A DNA stretch of 64,000 nucleotides from CAWCUU01 sp963798855 (lineage in GTDB: Bacteria > Gemmatimonadota > Gemmatimonadetes > Longimicrobiales > RSA9), in contig CAWCUU010000002.1 of the NCBI GenBank assembly GCA_963798855.1, forward strand, positions 744,001 through 808,000, written 5' to 3'. The stretch's first letter is position 1; each line of letters begins with the position of its first letter. Both the position numbers and the translations under genes were made by a program. This document shows, piece by piece, positions 32,988 through 42,674 of this stretch. The notes below the pieces were generated by a model. That model had not been told where the DNA came from, made no database searches, and saw only the letters and a program-made list of their open reading frames with translations.

Positions 32988-35134
32988 GCTCGCCTCGACT
33001 CACGACCGATCCGCGGCGCCGGCGCGACGTCATCGACATCGCGGAGAAGAAGGCGACCGCGCGGGCGAAGCATGCGGAACGCAGGGGCCTCTTCGACGGG
33101 TCGATCATCGGCCGGGCGCTCGCCGAGGCGTTCCGGAAGCTGCACCCGCGCCACGAGGTGCGAAACCCGGTGCTGTTCGTGGTCTGGGTGGGAAGCGTGG
33201 CCACCACTGCGCTGTGGGTCGCATCCCTGGTGGGGCACGGCGGCGAGGCGCCCGGGTTCGTGCTGGCCGTCGCGCTCTGGCTCTGGTTCACGCTGCTTTT
33301 CGCGAACTTCGCGGAGGCGATGGCGGAGGGCCGCGGCAAGGCGCAGGCGGAGGCGCTGCGACGCACGCGTACCACGGCGGTGGCGAAGAAGCTGCGGGAC
33401 CCATCGAAGCATCTGGAGTTCGACGCCACGAACGCGACGGACCTGCGAAAGGGCGACGTGATCCTGGCGACGTCCGGCGACACCATCGCGGCCGACGGCG
33501 AGGTGATCGAGGGCGTCGCTTCGGTGGACGAGAGCGCGATCACGGGCGAGAGCGCGCCGGTCATCCGAGAGGCGGGCGGCGACCGCAGCTCGGTCACGGG
33601 AGGCACGCGGGTGCTTTCCGACTGGCTGGTGATCCGCGTGACCGTGGACGCAGGAGAGTCATTCCTCGACCGGATGATCGGGCTCGTCGAGGGCGCGGCG
33701 CGGCAGAAGACGCCAAACGAGATCGCGCTGGACATCCTGCTCGCGGCACTCACGATCATCTTCCTGCTCGCGTGCGCGACGCTTGTGCCGTTCTCGATCT
33801 ACAGCGCCGCGGCAGCGGGGCGCGGCGCGCCGATCCCGTTCAGCGTCGTGGTAGCGCTGCTGGTCTGTCTGATCCCCACCACCATCGGCGGACTCCTCTC
33901 CGCCATCGGGATCGCGGGCATGGACCGGATGATCCAGGCGAACGTCATCGCCACGTCGGGGCGGGCGGTGGAGGCGGCCGGCGACGTCGACGTGCTGCTG
34001 CTGGACAAGACGGGCACCATCACGCTCGGCAACCGGCAGGCGTCCGAGTTCCTGCCGGCGCCGGGGATCGAGCCGCGGACGCTGGCCAATGCGGCCCAGC
34101 TGGCTTCGCTGGCCGACGAGACACCGGAGGGGCGCAGCATCGTCGTCCTGGCGAAGCGGGAGCACGGCATCCGCGGCCGCGACATGGAGCGCATGAAGGC
34201 CGAGTTCGTGCCCTTCAGCGCGCAGACTCGCATGAGCGGCGTGAACCTGGATGGACGGCAGATCCGGAAGGGCGCCGCGGACGCGATCGAGCGCTACGTC
34301 GAGGACCAGGGGGGTCGTCTACCTCGCGCGATGAGGACGGCCGTGGACGAGGTGGCGCGCGCCGGCGGGACCCCGCTGGTTGTGGCCGAAGGGACGCGCG
34401 TGCTCGGCGTGATCCATCTGAAGGACGTGGTGAAGGGCGGCATCCGCGAGCGCTTCACGGAGCTGCGCGGCATGGGGATCAAGACCGTGATGATCACGGG
34501 CGACAACCCGCTCACCGCCGCCGCCATAGCGGCGGAGGCCGGGGTGGACGACTTCCTGGCCGAGGCCACGCCCGAAACGAAGCTGGACCTCATCCGCAGC
34601 TATCAGACGGGCGGCCAGCTCGTGGCCATGACCGGCGACGGGACGAACGACGCGCCGGCGCTCGCCCAGGCCAATGTCGCCGTGGCCATGAACTCGGGGA
34701 CCCAGGCGGCGAAGGAAGCCAGCAACATGGTGGACCTGGACTCGAACCCCACCAAGCTCATCGAGATCGTGGAGATCGGGAAGCAGCTCCTCATGACCCG
34801 CGGCGCGCTCACGACGTTCAGCATCGCCAACGACTTGGCGAAGTACTTCGCCATCATCCCGGCGGCGTTCGTGGGCATCTACCCGCGCCTGGGCGCGCTG
34901 AACATCATGCGACTGACCAGCCCCTCAAGCGCCATCCTCTCGGCCGTGATCTTCAATGCGCTGGTCATCGTCTTTCTGATCCCGCTGGCGCTGAAGGGTG
35001 TGCGCTACCGCGCGCATCCGGCCGCGCGGCTGCTGCGCGACCACCTGCTGATCTACGGGCTCGGCGGGCTGCTCACGCCGTTCGTCGGCATCAAGCTGAT
35101 CGACATGCTCCTCGCGACACTCGGCTTGACATGA
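32984..35134 (+). CDS. kdpB: Potassium-transporting ATPase KdpB (catalytic P-type subunit)
   Basis: The 716-residue P-type ATPase drives K+ import through KdpA. It carries the TGES actuator loop (SAITGESAPVIRE), the phosphorylation motif LLDKTGTITLGNRQASEF, KGAADAI in the nucleotide domain, TGDNPLTA and TGDGTNDAPALAQA. The SPSSAIL segment near the C terminus is characteristic of KdpB. The ATG overlaps the kdpA stop. The frame is intact and the length normal, apart from a slightly long N-terminal extension. Confidence 0.97.
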   Translation: MSSPRLTTDPRRRRDVIDIAEKKATARAKHAERRGLFDGSIIGRALAEAFRKLHPRHEVRNPVLFVVWVGSVATTALWVASLVGHGGEAPGFVLAVALWLWFTLLFANFAEAMAEGRGKAQAEALRRTRTTAVAKKLRDPSKHLEFDATNATDLRKGDVILATSGDTIAADGEVIEGVASVDESAITGESAPVIREAGGDRSSVTGGTRVLSDWLVIRVTVDAGESFLDRMIGLVEGAARQKTPNEIALDILLAALTIIFLLACATLVPFSIYSAAAAGRGAPIPFSVVVALLVCLIPTTIGGLLSAIGIAGMDRMIQANVIATSGRAVEAAGDVDVLLLDKTGTITLGNRQASEFLPAPGIEPRTLANAAQLASLADETPEGRSIVVLAKREHGIRGRDMERMKAEFVPFSAQTRMSGVNLDGRQIRKGAADAIERYVEDQGGRLPRAMRTAVDEVARAGGTPLVVAEGTRVLGVIHLKDVVKGGIRERFTELRGMGIKTVMITGDNPLTAAAIAAEAGVDDFLAEATPETKLDLIRSYQTGGQLVAMTGDGTNDAPALAQANVAVAMNSGTQAAKEASNMVDLDSNPTKLIEIVEIGKQLLMTRGALTTFSIANDLAKYFAIIPAAFVGIYPRLGALNIMRLTSPSSAILSAVIFNALVIVFLIPLALKGVRYRAHPAARLLRDHLLIYGLGGLLTPFVGIKLIDMLLATLGLT

Positions 35135-35135
35135 G

Positions 35136-35747
35136 ATGACGAACCTGCGCAATCCGGTTCCCGAACTCGCGCGCACGGCGCTCCTGACCCTGCTCGCCTT
35201 CGTCCTCCTGACCGGCGGCGTGTATCCGCTGGTCGTCACGGGAATCGCCCAGGCGGTGTTCCCCGGCCGGGCCAACGGGAGCCTGCTGGAGCGCGACGGC
35301 GTGGTCGTCGGCTCGGCGCTCATCGGCCAGAGGTTCACGAGCCCGGCGTACTTCCGGAACCGGCCTTCGGCGACGTCGCCATTCCCGTACGACGCCGCCG
35401 CATCCACCGGCTCCAACCTCGGGCCCACAAACCCGGCGCTGGTGGAGGCGGTGAAGGCGCGTGTCGCGGCGCTGCGCGCGGCCGACCCAGACAACAATGC
35501 GCCGATCCCGGCGGACCTCGTGACCGCGTCGGGGAGCGGCCTCGACCCGGATATCTCCCCGGCCGCCGCGTTCTGGCAGGCGGACCGCGTAGCCCGCGCG
35601 CGCAGGCTGGCGCCCGATGTCGTCCGGCGGCTCGTGCGCTCCCACACCGAGGGCCGCTGGCTCGGGATCTTCGGCGAGCCGCGGGTGAACGTGCTGCAAC
35701 TCAACCTCTCCCTGGACTCCCTCTCCGCCTCGCGCGAGCGGCGCTGA
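35136..35747 (+). CDS. kdpC: Potassium-transporting ATPase KdpC
   Basis: The 203-residue single-span subunit has the N-terminal helix (ALLTLLAFVLLTGGVYPLVV), then the periplasmic signature GSALIGQRFTSPAYFRNRPS, SNLGPTNPAL and DLVTASGSGLDPDISPAAA. KdpC assists K+ loading and ATP affinity in the complex. Its stop overlaps the next ATG (TGATG). Confidence 0.96.
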   Translation: MTNLRNPVPELARTALLTLLAFVLLTGGVYPLVVTGIAQAVFPGRANGSLLERDGVVVGSALIGQRFTSPAYFRNRPSATSPFPYDAAASTGSNLGPTNPALVEAVKARVAALRAADPDNNAPIPADLVTASGSGLDPDISPAAAFWQADRVARARRLAPDVVRRLVRSHTEGRWLGIFGEPRVNVLQLNLSLDSLSASRERR

Positions 35748-38452
35748 TGCCGCCGGAGGAGCGGCGTCCCGATCCCGATGCGCTGCTGGCGCACGTGGAG
35801 GCCGTCGAGGAGGAGCGGCGGGGTGGGCGGCTCACGGTGTTCTTCGGCGCTGTCGCGGGCGTGGGTAAGACGTACGCGATGCTGGAGGCGGCGCGGGAGC
35901 GGCGGCGCGAGGGACTCGACGTGGTCGTCGGCGTCGTCGAGACGCACGGGCGGCGCGAGACGGAGGCGCTGCTGGAGGGGCTCGAGGTGCTGCCGCGAAA
36001 GGCGATCGAGCGCGGCGGCGTCACGCTGAGCGAGTTCGACCTGGACGCAGCGCTCGAGCGCAGGCCCGGCATCCTGCTGCTGGACGAGCTGGCGCACACG
36101 AACGCCCCGGGGAACCGCCACGCGAAGCGCTGGCAGGACGCCGAGGAGCTGCTGGACGCGGGCATCGACGTGTACACGACGCTGAACGTGCAGCACGTCG
36201 AGAGCCTCAACAATGTCGTCGCGCGCATCACGCACGTGAAGGTGCGGGAGACGGTGCCGGACGCGCTGCTGGAACGGGCGGACGAGGTCGCGCTCGTGGA
36301 CCTCTCGCCGGAGGCGCTGCTCAAGCGGCTGCACGAGGGGAAGGTCTATGTCCCGGAGCAGGCGCGCCGCGCGGTCGACAACTTCTTCCGACGCGGCAAC
36401 CTCATCGCGCTCCGGCAGCTCGCCCTGCGGCAGACGGCGGAGCGCGTGGACGCGGACCTTCGCGTCTACCGGAGGGCGTTCGGGGTGCGTCGGACGTGGC
36501 CGGTGCGCGAGCGGATCGTCGTAGGCGTGGGGCCCGCGCCGTCGTCACAGAGGCTCGTGCGGGCGACGAAGCGGCTGGCGGACAGGCTTGCCGCCGCGTG
36601 GACGGCGGTCTTCGTGGAGACGCCCGCATACGCCGGCTGGTCGGAGGCCGACCGCGACCGCGTCTGGGAGACGCTGCGGCTGGCGGAGAAACTCGGCGGC
36701 AAGACCGTCACCATCGGCGGTCGCGACGTGGACGAGCTGCTGGAGTACGCGCGGCGCGACAACGCGACGAAGATCGTCGTCGGAAAGCCGACGCACCCCG
36801 CGTGGCGCGACCGGCTGCTGGGCTCCAAGCTCGAGGACGTCGTGCGCGGCAGCGGCGACGTCGACGTCTACGTCATCACCGCGCCGGGCGAGGAGACCCG
36901 CGCGCCGCCGCGGCGGCCGAGTCGCGAGCCCGAACGGGTCCGGCCGCATGCATACGGCGCGGCGGCCGCTGCGGTGGCGGTGTGCACCGCCGTGGCCTTC
37001 CCGCTGCGCCCGCACGTAGCGCCGTCGATCGTGCTCATGCTGTACCTCGTGACGGTGGTCCTCGTCGCGAGTCGCCTCGGGCGCGGACCGTCCGTGCTCG
37101 CCGCCGTGGCCGCCGTGGCCACGTTCGACTTCGTCTTCGTGCCGCCGTTCTACACGTTCGCCGTCACCGACACGCAGTACTTCATCGTCTTCGGCGTGAT
37201 GCTGCTGGTGGCGCTGATCATCACCACGCTGACGGACCGGCTGCGCGGGCAGGCGACCGTGTCGCGACGGCGGGAGCGCCGCACGGCCGCGCTGCTCCAG
37301 CTCAGCTCCGAATTGGTGCGGACCCGCGACCCGCGCGAGGCGTTTCGCGTCGGCGCCGAGCACGTCGCATCCACCTTCGACGCGGAGGTCGTTATCGTCG
37401 CGCCGAACGCCCTGGGCGAGCTGCGGCCTGTCGCCAGCGCGGGCTCGGGCGCGGGCTCGGACCTTATGGCTCCCACGCCGCTCGGGGCACCAGCGCGGCT
37501 GGGAGGGGAGCTGCGCGCGAGAGAGGATGCGGTAGTACGGTGGGTGTTCGATCACGGCCAGGCGGCCGGCAGCGGCACCGAGACGTTGCCCAATGCCGAG
37601 CGTCTCTACGTTCCGCTCGGCGCGTCCGGGCAGCGGCTGGGCGTGCTGGGAATCCGCGCCCGACGCCGCCTTCGCGACCCCGAGCATATGCACCTGCTGG
37701 AGACCTTCGCCGATCAGATCGCGACCGCCGTCGACCGTGCGAGGCTGGTGGAGGAGACGCGCCGGGCCGAGGAGCTGCTCGAGACCGGCCGCGCCCGCGC
37801 CGAGGTGTTCGACACCGCGACCGAGGAGCTGCGGGCGCCGCTCGAGCGTCTCGAGCGGGAGCTGAATCGGTCGGCCCCGGCAGCGACCGACACGTGCCGG
37901 CGCGGCCGCTCCGCGGTCGAGGCGGCCGCCGAGCTCCACGAAGTCGTCGACCGGCTCGCCACCGCCGCGCGCGCCGGAGCCGGACATGTGTCACCCAGGG
38001 CCCGCCCCATCTCCCCCGCCGCGCTGGTCCGCCACGCCCGCCGCGCCTGCACGATGCCGAGTGAGGCCTCCGGACCGGCTATCCAGGTCGAGCTCGAGCC
38101 GGGACTGCCGCGGGTGCTCTCGGAAGCGGAGCGCGCTTCCGCATTGGTCTCCTCACTCCTGCGGCGGGCGCTGCGGCGAGCTGGCCCCGCCGGCAGGGTC
38201 CTGGTTGCGGTGGATCGCGTGGGTGACTGGGTACAGTTCACGGTCGCCGACGACGGGCCACCAATCACCGCCGAGGACCTCGCCGGGTTCAGCGAGACCG
38301 CGGGGATGAGCCCTCTCGACCTCGCCGAAGCTCGCAGCACCGCCCGCAGTCTCGGCGGAGAGTTCTGGATCGACCCCGGGCCGGGGGCCGGGCTGACGTC
38401 CGCGTTCACCCTGCCGATCGCGAATGCGGGGCGCTCAGGCGTCGGGGGGTGA
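35747..38452 (+). CDS. kdpD: KdpD-like K+ sensor with degenerate kinase domain
   Basis: The 901-residue protein has the canonical KdpD N-terminal ATP-binding region (Walker A GAVAGVGKTYAML near residue 33-45, Walker B ILLLDELAHTNAPG), a universal-stress-protein-like domain (about 250-380), four membrane helices of DUF4118 (about 400-500) and a GAF domain (about 515-670). The expected histidine-kinase core is badly altered: where SHDLRTPL should be it reads TEELRAPL, so the phosphorylated His is gone. The N box lacks its Asn (LLRRALRRAG) and G1 is DDGPPI. It is probably a K+/turgor sensor without kinase activity that works with the intact kinase at 29246. Confidence 0.88.
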   Translation: MPPEERRPDPDALLAHVEAVEEERRGGRLTVFFGAVAGVGKTYAMLEAARERRREGLDVVVGVVETHGRRETEALLEGLEVLPRKAIERGGVTLSEFDLDAALERRPGILLLDELAHTNAPGNRHAKRWQDAEELLDAGIDVYTTLNVQHVESLNNVVARITHVKVRETVPDALLERADEVALVDLSPEALLKRLHEGKVYVPEQARRAVDNFFRRGNLIALRQLALRQTAERVDADLRVYRRAFGVRRTWPVRERIVVGVGPAPSSQRLVRATKRLADRLAAAWTAVFVETPAYAGWSEADRDRVWETLRLAEKLGGKTVTIGGRDVDELLEYARRDNATKIVVGKPTHPAWRDRLLGSKLEDVVRGSGDVDVYVITAPGEETRAPPRRPSREPERVRPHAYGAAAAAVAVCTAVAFPLRPHVAPSIVLMLYLVTVVLVASRLGRGPSVLAAVAAVATFDFVFVPPFYTFAVTDTQYFIVFGVMLLVALIITTLTDRLRGQATVSRRRERRTAALLQLSSELVRTRDPREAFRVGAEHVASTFDAEVVIVAPNALGELRPVASAGSGAGSDLMAPTPLGAPARLGGELRAREDAVVRWVFDHGQAAGSGTETLPNAERLYVPLGASGQRLGVLGIRARRRLRDPEHMHLLETFADQIATAVDRARLVEETRRAEELLETGRARAEVFDTATEELRAPLERLERELNRSAPAATDTCRRGRSAVEAAAELHEVVDRLATAARAGAGHVSPRARPISPAALVRHARRACTMPSEASGPAIQVELEPGLPRVLSEAERASALVSSLLRRALRRAGPAGRVLVAVDRVGDWVQFTVADDGPPITAEDLAGFSETAGMSPLDLAEARSTARSLGGEFWIDPGPGAGLTSAFTLPIANAGRSGVGG

Positions 38453-38640
38453 ACGGCGGCGCAGCCTCGCTTCTGGTGTGCGCGGAACCCTTTCCGCCTC
38501 CATCCGGTTCGGCCGCTGAGTCCGTCACCGCGGCCGCCGAGACGAAGAGGGGTAAGAGTAGACGGGATGCGCCAGCATTCAGGCACACCAGCGGTCATGC
38601 GTGCCACCAGATCGGAGCGCCCGAGGTGAGTCGCGAGGTC

Positions 38641-39321
38641 ATGTGGGAGCGGGTGCGGATGGCCTGGTCGATGCTGGCGGGCCGGTCGGGGCGCGACGTG
38701 CAGCCCGGCCGGCCGCGGGACGTGCGGCCGCCGAAGGAGGCGGATTCGCCCACGTTCGCCGCCGAAGGCTTCGCAGAGGAGGCGATTCCCTGGCTCGACG
38801 CCGTCTTCCGCTTCTCGCTGCGCCTGACGCGAGGCGACCGGGACGCCGCCGAGGACCTCGCACAGGAGACGTTCCTGCGGGCGCACCGGTTCTGGCACAC
38901 GTACGAGCGAGGCACGAACGCGAAGTCCTGGCTGTTCACGATCTGCCGGAATACGTACCTGCACCAGAAGGAGCTCGTCCGGAACCGGTACGAACGGACG
39001 GAGACGTACCTGGACGCCCGGGTGGATGCGCTTTCGGCGGTATCGGCGTTCGGCACCCGATCGCCCGACCCCGAGCAGGAGTTCTTCGCGCGGCTGATCG
39101 ACGATCGGGTAGTGGACGCGATCGACGCCCTGCCCGAGGAGTTCCGCGATGTCCTCGTGCTGAGCGACTTCGGCGATCTCAAGTACGGCGAGATCGCGCA
39201 GGTCCTCGACATCCCGGTGGGCACGGCAAAGAGCCGGCTCTTCCGGGCCAGACGAATACTGCAGGAGCAGTTGCGGGACATCGCTATAGAGTCCGGCTAC
39301 GTTCGGGAGACGACGTCATGA
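38641..39321 (+). CDS. ECF-family RNA polymerase sigma factor
   Basis: Region 2 is clear (FRFSLRLTRGDRDAAEDLAQ, ETFLRAHRFWHTYERGTNAK, SWLFTICRN), as is region 4 (AIDALPEEFRDVLVLSDFGD, YGEIAQVLDIPVGTAKSRLF). The product has about 226 residues if started at the ATG at 38641; a GTG at 38626 has a better-placed GGAG, so the start is uncertain. It overlaps a zinc anti-sigma gene by four bases, the classic sigma/anti-sigma arrangement. Given the MerA-like gene in the same operon, it may respond to thiol or metal stress. Confidence 0.9.
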   Translation: MWERVRMAWSMLAGRSGRDVQPGRPRDVRPPKEADSPTFAAEGFAEEAIPWLDAVFRFSLRLTRGDRDAAEDLAQETFLRAHRFWHTYERGTNAKSWLFTICRNTYLHQKELVRNRYERTETYLDARVDALSAVSAFGTRSPDPEQEFFARLIDDRVVDAIDALPEEFRDVLVLSDFGDLKYGEIAQVLDIPVGTAKSRLFRARRILQEQLRDIAIESGYVRETTS

Positions 39322-39578
39322 TGAAGGGCGTGGGGATGATCCGGTGCGAGCACGTCCTCGTCCGCCTGTGGGAGTTCCTCAATGGCGAGTTGTCGGTCGA
39401 GGACGAGGTCGCCGTCAAGAAGCACCTCGACGTCTGCAACCTGTGCTACCCGCGGTACGACTTCCAGCGCGCGTACTTCGAGTACACGCGGCGGTTGAAG
39501 GAGAGGGATGAAGCGCCGCCATCGCTGCGCCGGCGGCTCTTCCGCAGGATCCTCGAGCAGGAGACGAACGGCGGATGA
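39318..39578 (+). CDS. Zinc-binding anti-sigma factor
   Basis: The 86-residue protein has the ZAS signature with a preceding Cys (MIRCEHVLVRLWEFLNGELS) and HxxxCxxC (KKHLDVCNLCYPRYDF), then a helical, basic C-terminal tail. Such RsrA/ChrR-like proteins hold an ECF sigma factor inactive until the zinc site is oxidised or otherwise disturbed. It overlaps both the sigma gene upstream and the reductase gene downstream by four bases, so the three are translationally coupled. Confidence 0.9.
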   Translation: MMKGVGMIRCEHVLVRLWEFLNGELSVEDEVAVKKHLDVCNLCYPRYDFQRAYFEYTRRLKERDEAPPSLRRRLFRRILEQETNGG

Positions 39579-40983
39579 CCAACAGTGGCACTACGCAGTT
39601 CGATCTGCTGGTAATCGGCACGGGTTCCGCCGGGATGGCGGCGGCGATCCGTGGGGCCGAGCTGGGCCGGCGCGTCGGGATCGTCGAGGGCGGGACCGTC
39701 GGCGGCACCTGCGTCAACGTCGGCTGCATTCCGTCGAAGAACCTGCTCGCGGTGGCGGAGGCGTACCACTCGGCTCGGACCGGCTTCCCGGGGGTGGAGC
39801 CGTGTGAGCCGGCCCTCGGCTGGCCGGAGGTCCAGTCGCAGAAGCGGCGGATCATTCAGTCGCTCCGCACGGCCAAATACCTCGACGTCCTCGCGTCGTA
39901 TCCGGAGATCACCCTCCTGCAAGGACACGCGCGGCTGACCGGCGGCGGAGTGGTGGAGGTCGATGGAGTGAACCAACGCGCCGGCAAAGTCATCATTGCG
40001 ACGGGTACGTCGCCCTGGGTGCCGCCGATCGGGGGCATCGAGGATGTGGACGTCCTGACGAGCGCGACCGCCATGGAGTTGGAGCAACTTCCCGAGTCTC
40101 TGGTCGTGCTCGGCGGGGCCTCGGTCGGTCTCGAGCTCGGCCAGGCCTTCGCGCGCCTCGGGGTTCGCGTGAGCGTCATCGAGATGCTTCCCCGACTCCT
40201 GCCGGGCGAGGATCGCGATGCGGCCGACGTGCTCCGGCGCCGGCTGGAAGGGGAGGGCATCGAGATCGTCACTGCGCGGAGGTCCAGAGAGTTCAGCACG
40301 GTGGAGGCGCCGTCTCGCTGCGTGCACGGACGTCGGACGGCGAGCGGGCGTTCGAGGCGGAACGGCTCCTCGCCGCGGCGGGCCGCCGCGCCCGTACCAC
40401 GGGGCTGGGGCTCGAAGCCGCCGGCGTCGAGACCGACGCCAGAGGCTTCATCCGGGTGGACGACGGCATGCGCTCGACGAATCCCCAGGTATACGCGGCG
40501 GGAGACGTCGCGGGGATTCCCGGCTTCGTCTACGTCGCCGCGACCGCAGGACGGATCGCGGCGGACAACGCCGTGGGCGCCGGGGGGCGGACCCTCGATC
40601 TGCAGGCGGTCCCGCGGGTGACGTTCACGTCGCCGCAGGTCGCGGCGGTCGGACTCGCGCCCGCGGAGGCCCGGGAGCGGAGCCTCGACGTGGAGGTGAG
40701 CCGGCTGGAACTGCGGGATGTCCCCCGCGCGGTCGTGGAGCACCGCATGGACGGCTGGGTGCAGGCCGTCGCGCAGCGGCAGTCCGCGCGGATCCTGGGT
40801 GTGCAGGCCGTCGGCCCCAACGCGGCGGAGCTGCTGGGCGAGGCAACGCTGGCGGTGCGGCTGGGGCTGACGATCGACGACATCGTCGACACGCTCCACC
40901 CCTACCTCACGTGGGTGGAAGGCTTCAGGTTGGCCGTGCAGGCCTTCCGAATCGATGTCTCCAAACTGAGCTGCTGCGCATGA
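39575..40983 (+). CDS. merA: Mercuric reductase-like flavoprotein (MerA), one base missing near 40275
   Basis: This is a pyridine nucleotide-disulphide oxidoreductase: FAD-binding LLVIGTGSAGMAAAIRGAEL, the redox pair GGTCVNVGCIPSKNLL, an NAD(P)-binding LVVLGGASVGLELGQAFA, then in the next frame YAAGDVAGIPGFVYVAATAG and a dimerisation domain ending KLSCCA. The C-terminal CC pair is specific to MerA, which uses it to hand Hg2+ to the active site. There is no N-terminal HMA domain, as in many MerA proteins. The frame changes near 40275 within a poorly conserved loop. Restoring one base gives a continuous AEVQRVQHGGGAVSLRARTS, so a sequencing deletion is likely. The coupled sigma/anti-sigma pair replaces the usual merR. 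Confidence 0.82.
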
Positions 40984-41177
40984 GGCAGGAACGGAATGTC
41001 TTTCTCCTCGGGGCGGGTGGCGTGGGCGCGGCGTTCGCCTCCGCCGTCTGTTGTGCCGGGCCTCTGATCGCCATCGCCGCGGGGGTGCCGGGTGCCGGCT
41101 TCGCCGCCGCCATTGAGAGACTGCGGCCCTGGTTGCCGGGCGCGACGGCGCTGTTCCTTGGCGAGGGCGCCTACTGA
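40980..41177 (+). CDS. merT: Short MerT-like mercury transport protein
   Basis: The 65-residue protein has two hydrophobic segments and the vicinal CC of mercury transporters in the first (VGAAFASAVCCAGPLIAIAA), followed by RLRPWLPGATALFLGEGAY, which matches the second span of MerT. Ordinary MerT has a third span and more cysteines, so this is short or truncated, closer to MerF in size. It overlaps merA by four bases. It probably passes Hg2+ to the reductase across the inner membrane. Confidence 0.65.
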   Translation: MRQERNVFLLGAGGVGAAFASAVCCAGPLIAIAAGVPGAGFAAAIERLRPWLPGATALFLGEGAY

Positions 41178-41178
41178 C

Positions 41179-41430
41179 GTGGGCGGAACGGGCCACACCG
41201 GCTCGGCCGTACTCATGCGCGAGCGAGCCTTCGGCGCGGCGGCGGTCAGGACCTCGCTCGTCGTCGGCATCGCACTGACGCTGATCAACCACCCCCAGGT
41301 CATCCGGTTGCGGGTGGGGCTGGACCTGGTCATGCCTCTGCTGCTCAACTTCATCGTGCCGTTCCTCGTGGCCGGCTACTCGAGGCATCGGCTCCTTCGG
41401 CGGCTGCGCAATCACGGAGGCGTTTCGTGA
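41179..41430 (+). CDS. NrtS-like small membrane protein
   Basis: From a GTG at 41179 or an ATG at 41215 the product shows two transmembrane helices: VRTSLVVGIALTLINHPQVI and LLLNFIVPFLVAGYSRHRLL. The 'VVG...LIN' and 'VPFLV..YS' pattern matches the small NrtS nitrate/nitrite transporter family. Its presence in the merA operon is unexplained. Its stop overlaps the next gene's GTG. Confidence 0.65.
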   Translation: MGGTGHTGSAVLMRERAFGAAAVRTSLVVGIALTLINHPQVIRLRVGLDLVMPLLLNFIVPFLVAGYSRHRLLRRLRNHGGVS

Positions 41431-42674
41431 GAAATCAAAGGATCACATTCCCGGGCTCCCGAGGCGCCCAGCTCAGTGCGCGCCTGAGCCTTCCACCCGA
41501 CGGGGAGGTCCGGGCGTGCGCACTGTTCGCCCACTGCTTCACCTGCTCGAAGGACCTGAAGCCCGCGATCGACATCAGCCGGGCGCTCACGCAGCAACAC
41601 ATCGCCGTCATGCGCTTCGACTTCACGGGCCTCGGCGAGAGCGAGGGAGACTTCGGCGACACGACCTTCACGTCGAATGTCGAGGACCTGGTCGCGGCCG
41701 CCGAGTTCATGGAGCGCCAGTACGAAGCGCCGGCCATTCTGGTTGGCCACTCGCTCGGCGGAGCGGCCGTGCTCCAGGCGGCCGCGCGCATGCCGTCCAT
41801 CCGCGCCATCGCGACGATCGGCGCGCCCTTCGACCCGGCCCACGTGAAGAACCTGTTCGTCGAGTCGCTGGAGGAGATCGAGCGACGCGGCGAGGCCGAC
41901 GTGTCCCTAGGCGGCCGCCGCTTCACCCTGAGCCGTGATTTCGTCCGCGACCTCGAGGGACGTCACGTCGAGGAGACGATCGCGTCGTTGGGCCGGCCGC
42001 TCCTCATCTTCCACTCGCCGGTGGACAGGACCGTCGGCATCGAGAACGCCGCGCTCATCTACAAGGCCGCGCGCCACCCCAAGAGCTTCGTCTCGCTCGA
42101 CGACGCCGACCACCTCCTGCTCCGCGAGCGCGACTCGCTCTACGTCGGATCCGTCCTCGCCGCGTGGGCCGGCCGCTACCTCCCCGAGGCACCCGAGCCG
42201 GAAACCGTAGATGATCTGCGCAGGGACAATCGCGTGACGGTCCGGACCGCGACCGGCGCGTACCGGACCGAGATCCTCGCTCGGACCCACGCCCTGGTGG
42301 CCGACGAGCCGAAGGCGGTCGGGGGCGAGGATCTCGGCCCCACGCCCTACGACCTGCTGGCCGCGGCGCTGGGCGCCTGCACGACCATGACGCTGCGGAT
42401 GTACGCGGACCGCAAGCAGTGGCCCCTCGAGGAGGTCGTCGTACGACTCGAGCACTCGAGGATACACGCGGAGGACGAGGAGCGCTGCGAGAACGGCGAG
42501 GCGCGGCTGGACCGGTTGGACCGGGAGGTCACGCTGACCGGTCCGCTGGACGAGGAGCAGCGGGCGCGGCTACTCGAGATCGCCGACCGTTGCCCGGTGC
42601 ATCGGACGTTGAGCGCGGGCGTCCTGGTTCGGACGGAGCTCACGGAGGAGGCATCCGTCGCGGCGCCGCGATAG
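41427..42674 (+). CDS. Bifunctional alpha/beta-hydrolase and OsmC-domain protein
   Basis: The 415-residue fusion has an alpha/beta-hydrolase (about residues 1-255) with nucleophile elbow VGHSLGGAAV, Asp in HSPVDRTVGIENA and catalytic His in DDADHLLL. It is followed by an OsmC/Ohr-like domain (about 265-410) with the two redox cysteines in ALGACTTMTLRMYADRK and ADRCPVHRTL. OsmC proteins reduce organic hydroperoxides; the hydrolase may process ester substrates. This domain pair is a known fused family. Coupling to the sigma factor/MerA-like operon suggests a thiol or peroxide stress regulon. The start is GTG. Confidence 0.9.
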   Translation: MRNQRITFPGSRGAQLSARLSLPPDGEVRACALFAHCFTCSKDLKPAIDISRALTQQHIAVMRFDFTGLGESEGDFGDTTFTSNVEDLVAAAEFMERQYEAPAILVGHSLGGAAVLQAAARMPSIRAIATIGAPFDPAHVKNLFVESLEEIERRGEADVSLGGRRFTLSRDFVRDLEGRHVEETIASLGRPLLIFHSPVDRTVGIENAALIYKAARHPKSFVSLDDADHLLLRERDSLYVGSVLAAWAGRYLPEAPEPETVDDLRRDNRVTVRTATGAYRTEILARTHALVADEPKAVGGEDLGPTPYDLLAAALGACTTMTLRMYADRKQWPLEEVVVRLEHSRIHAEDEERCENGEARLDRLDREVTLTGPLDEEQRARLLEIADRCPVHRTLSAGVLVRTELTEEASVAAPR

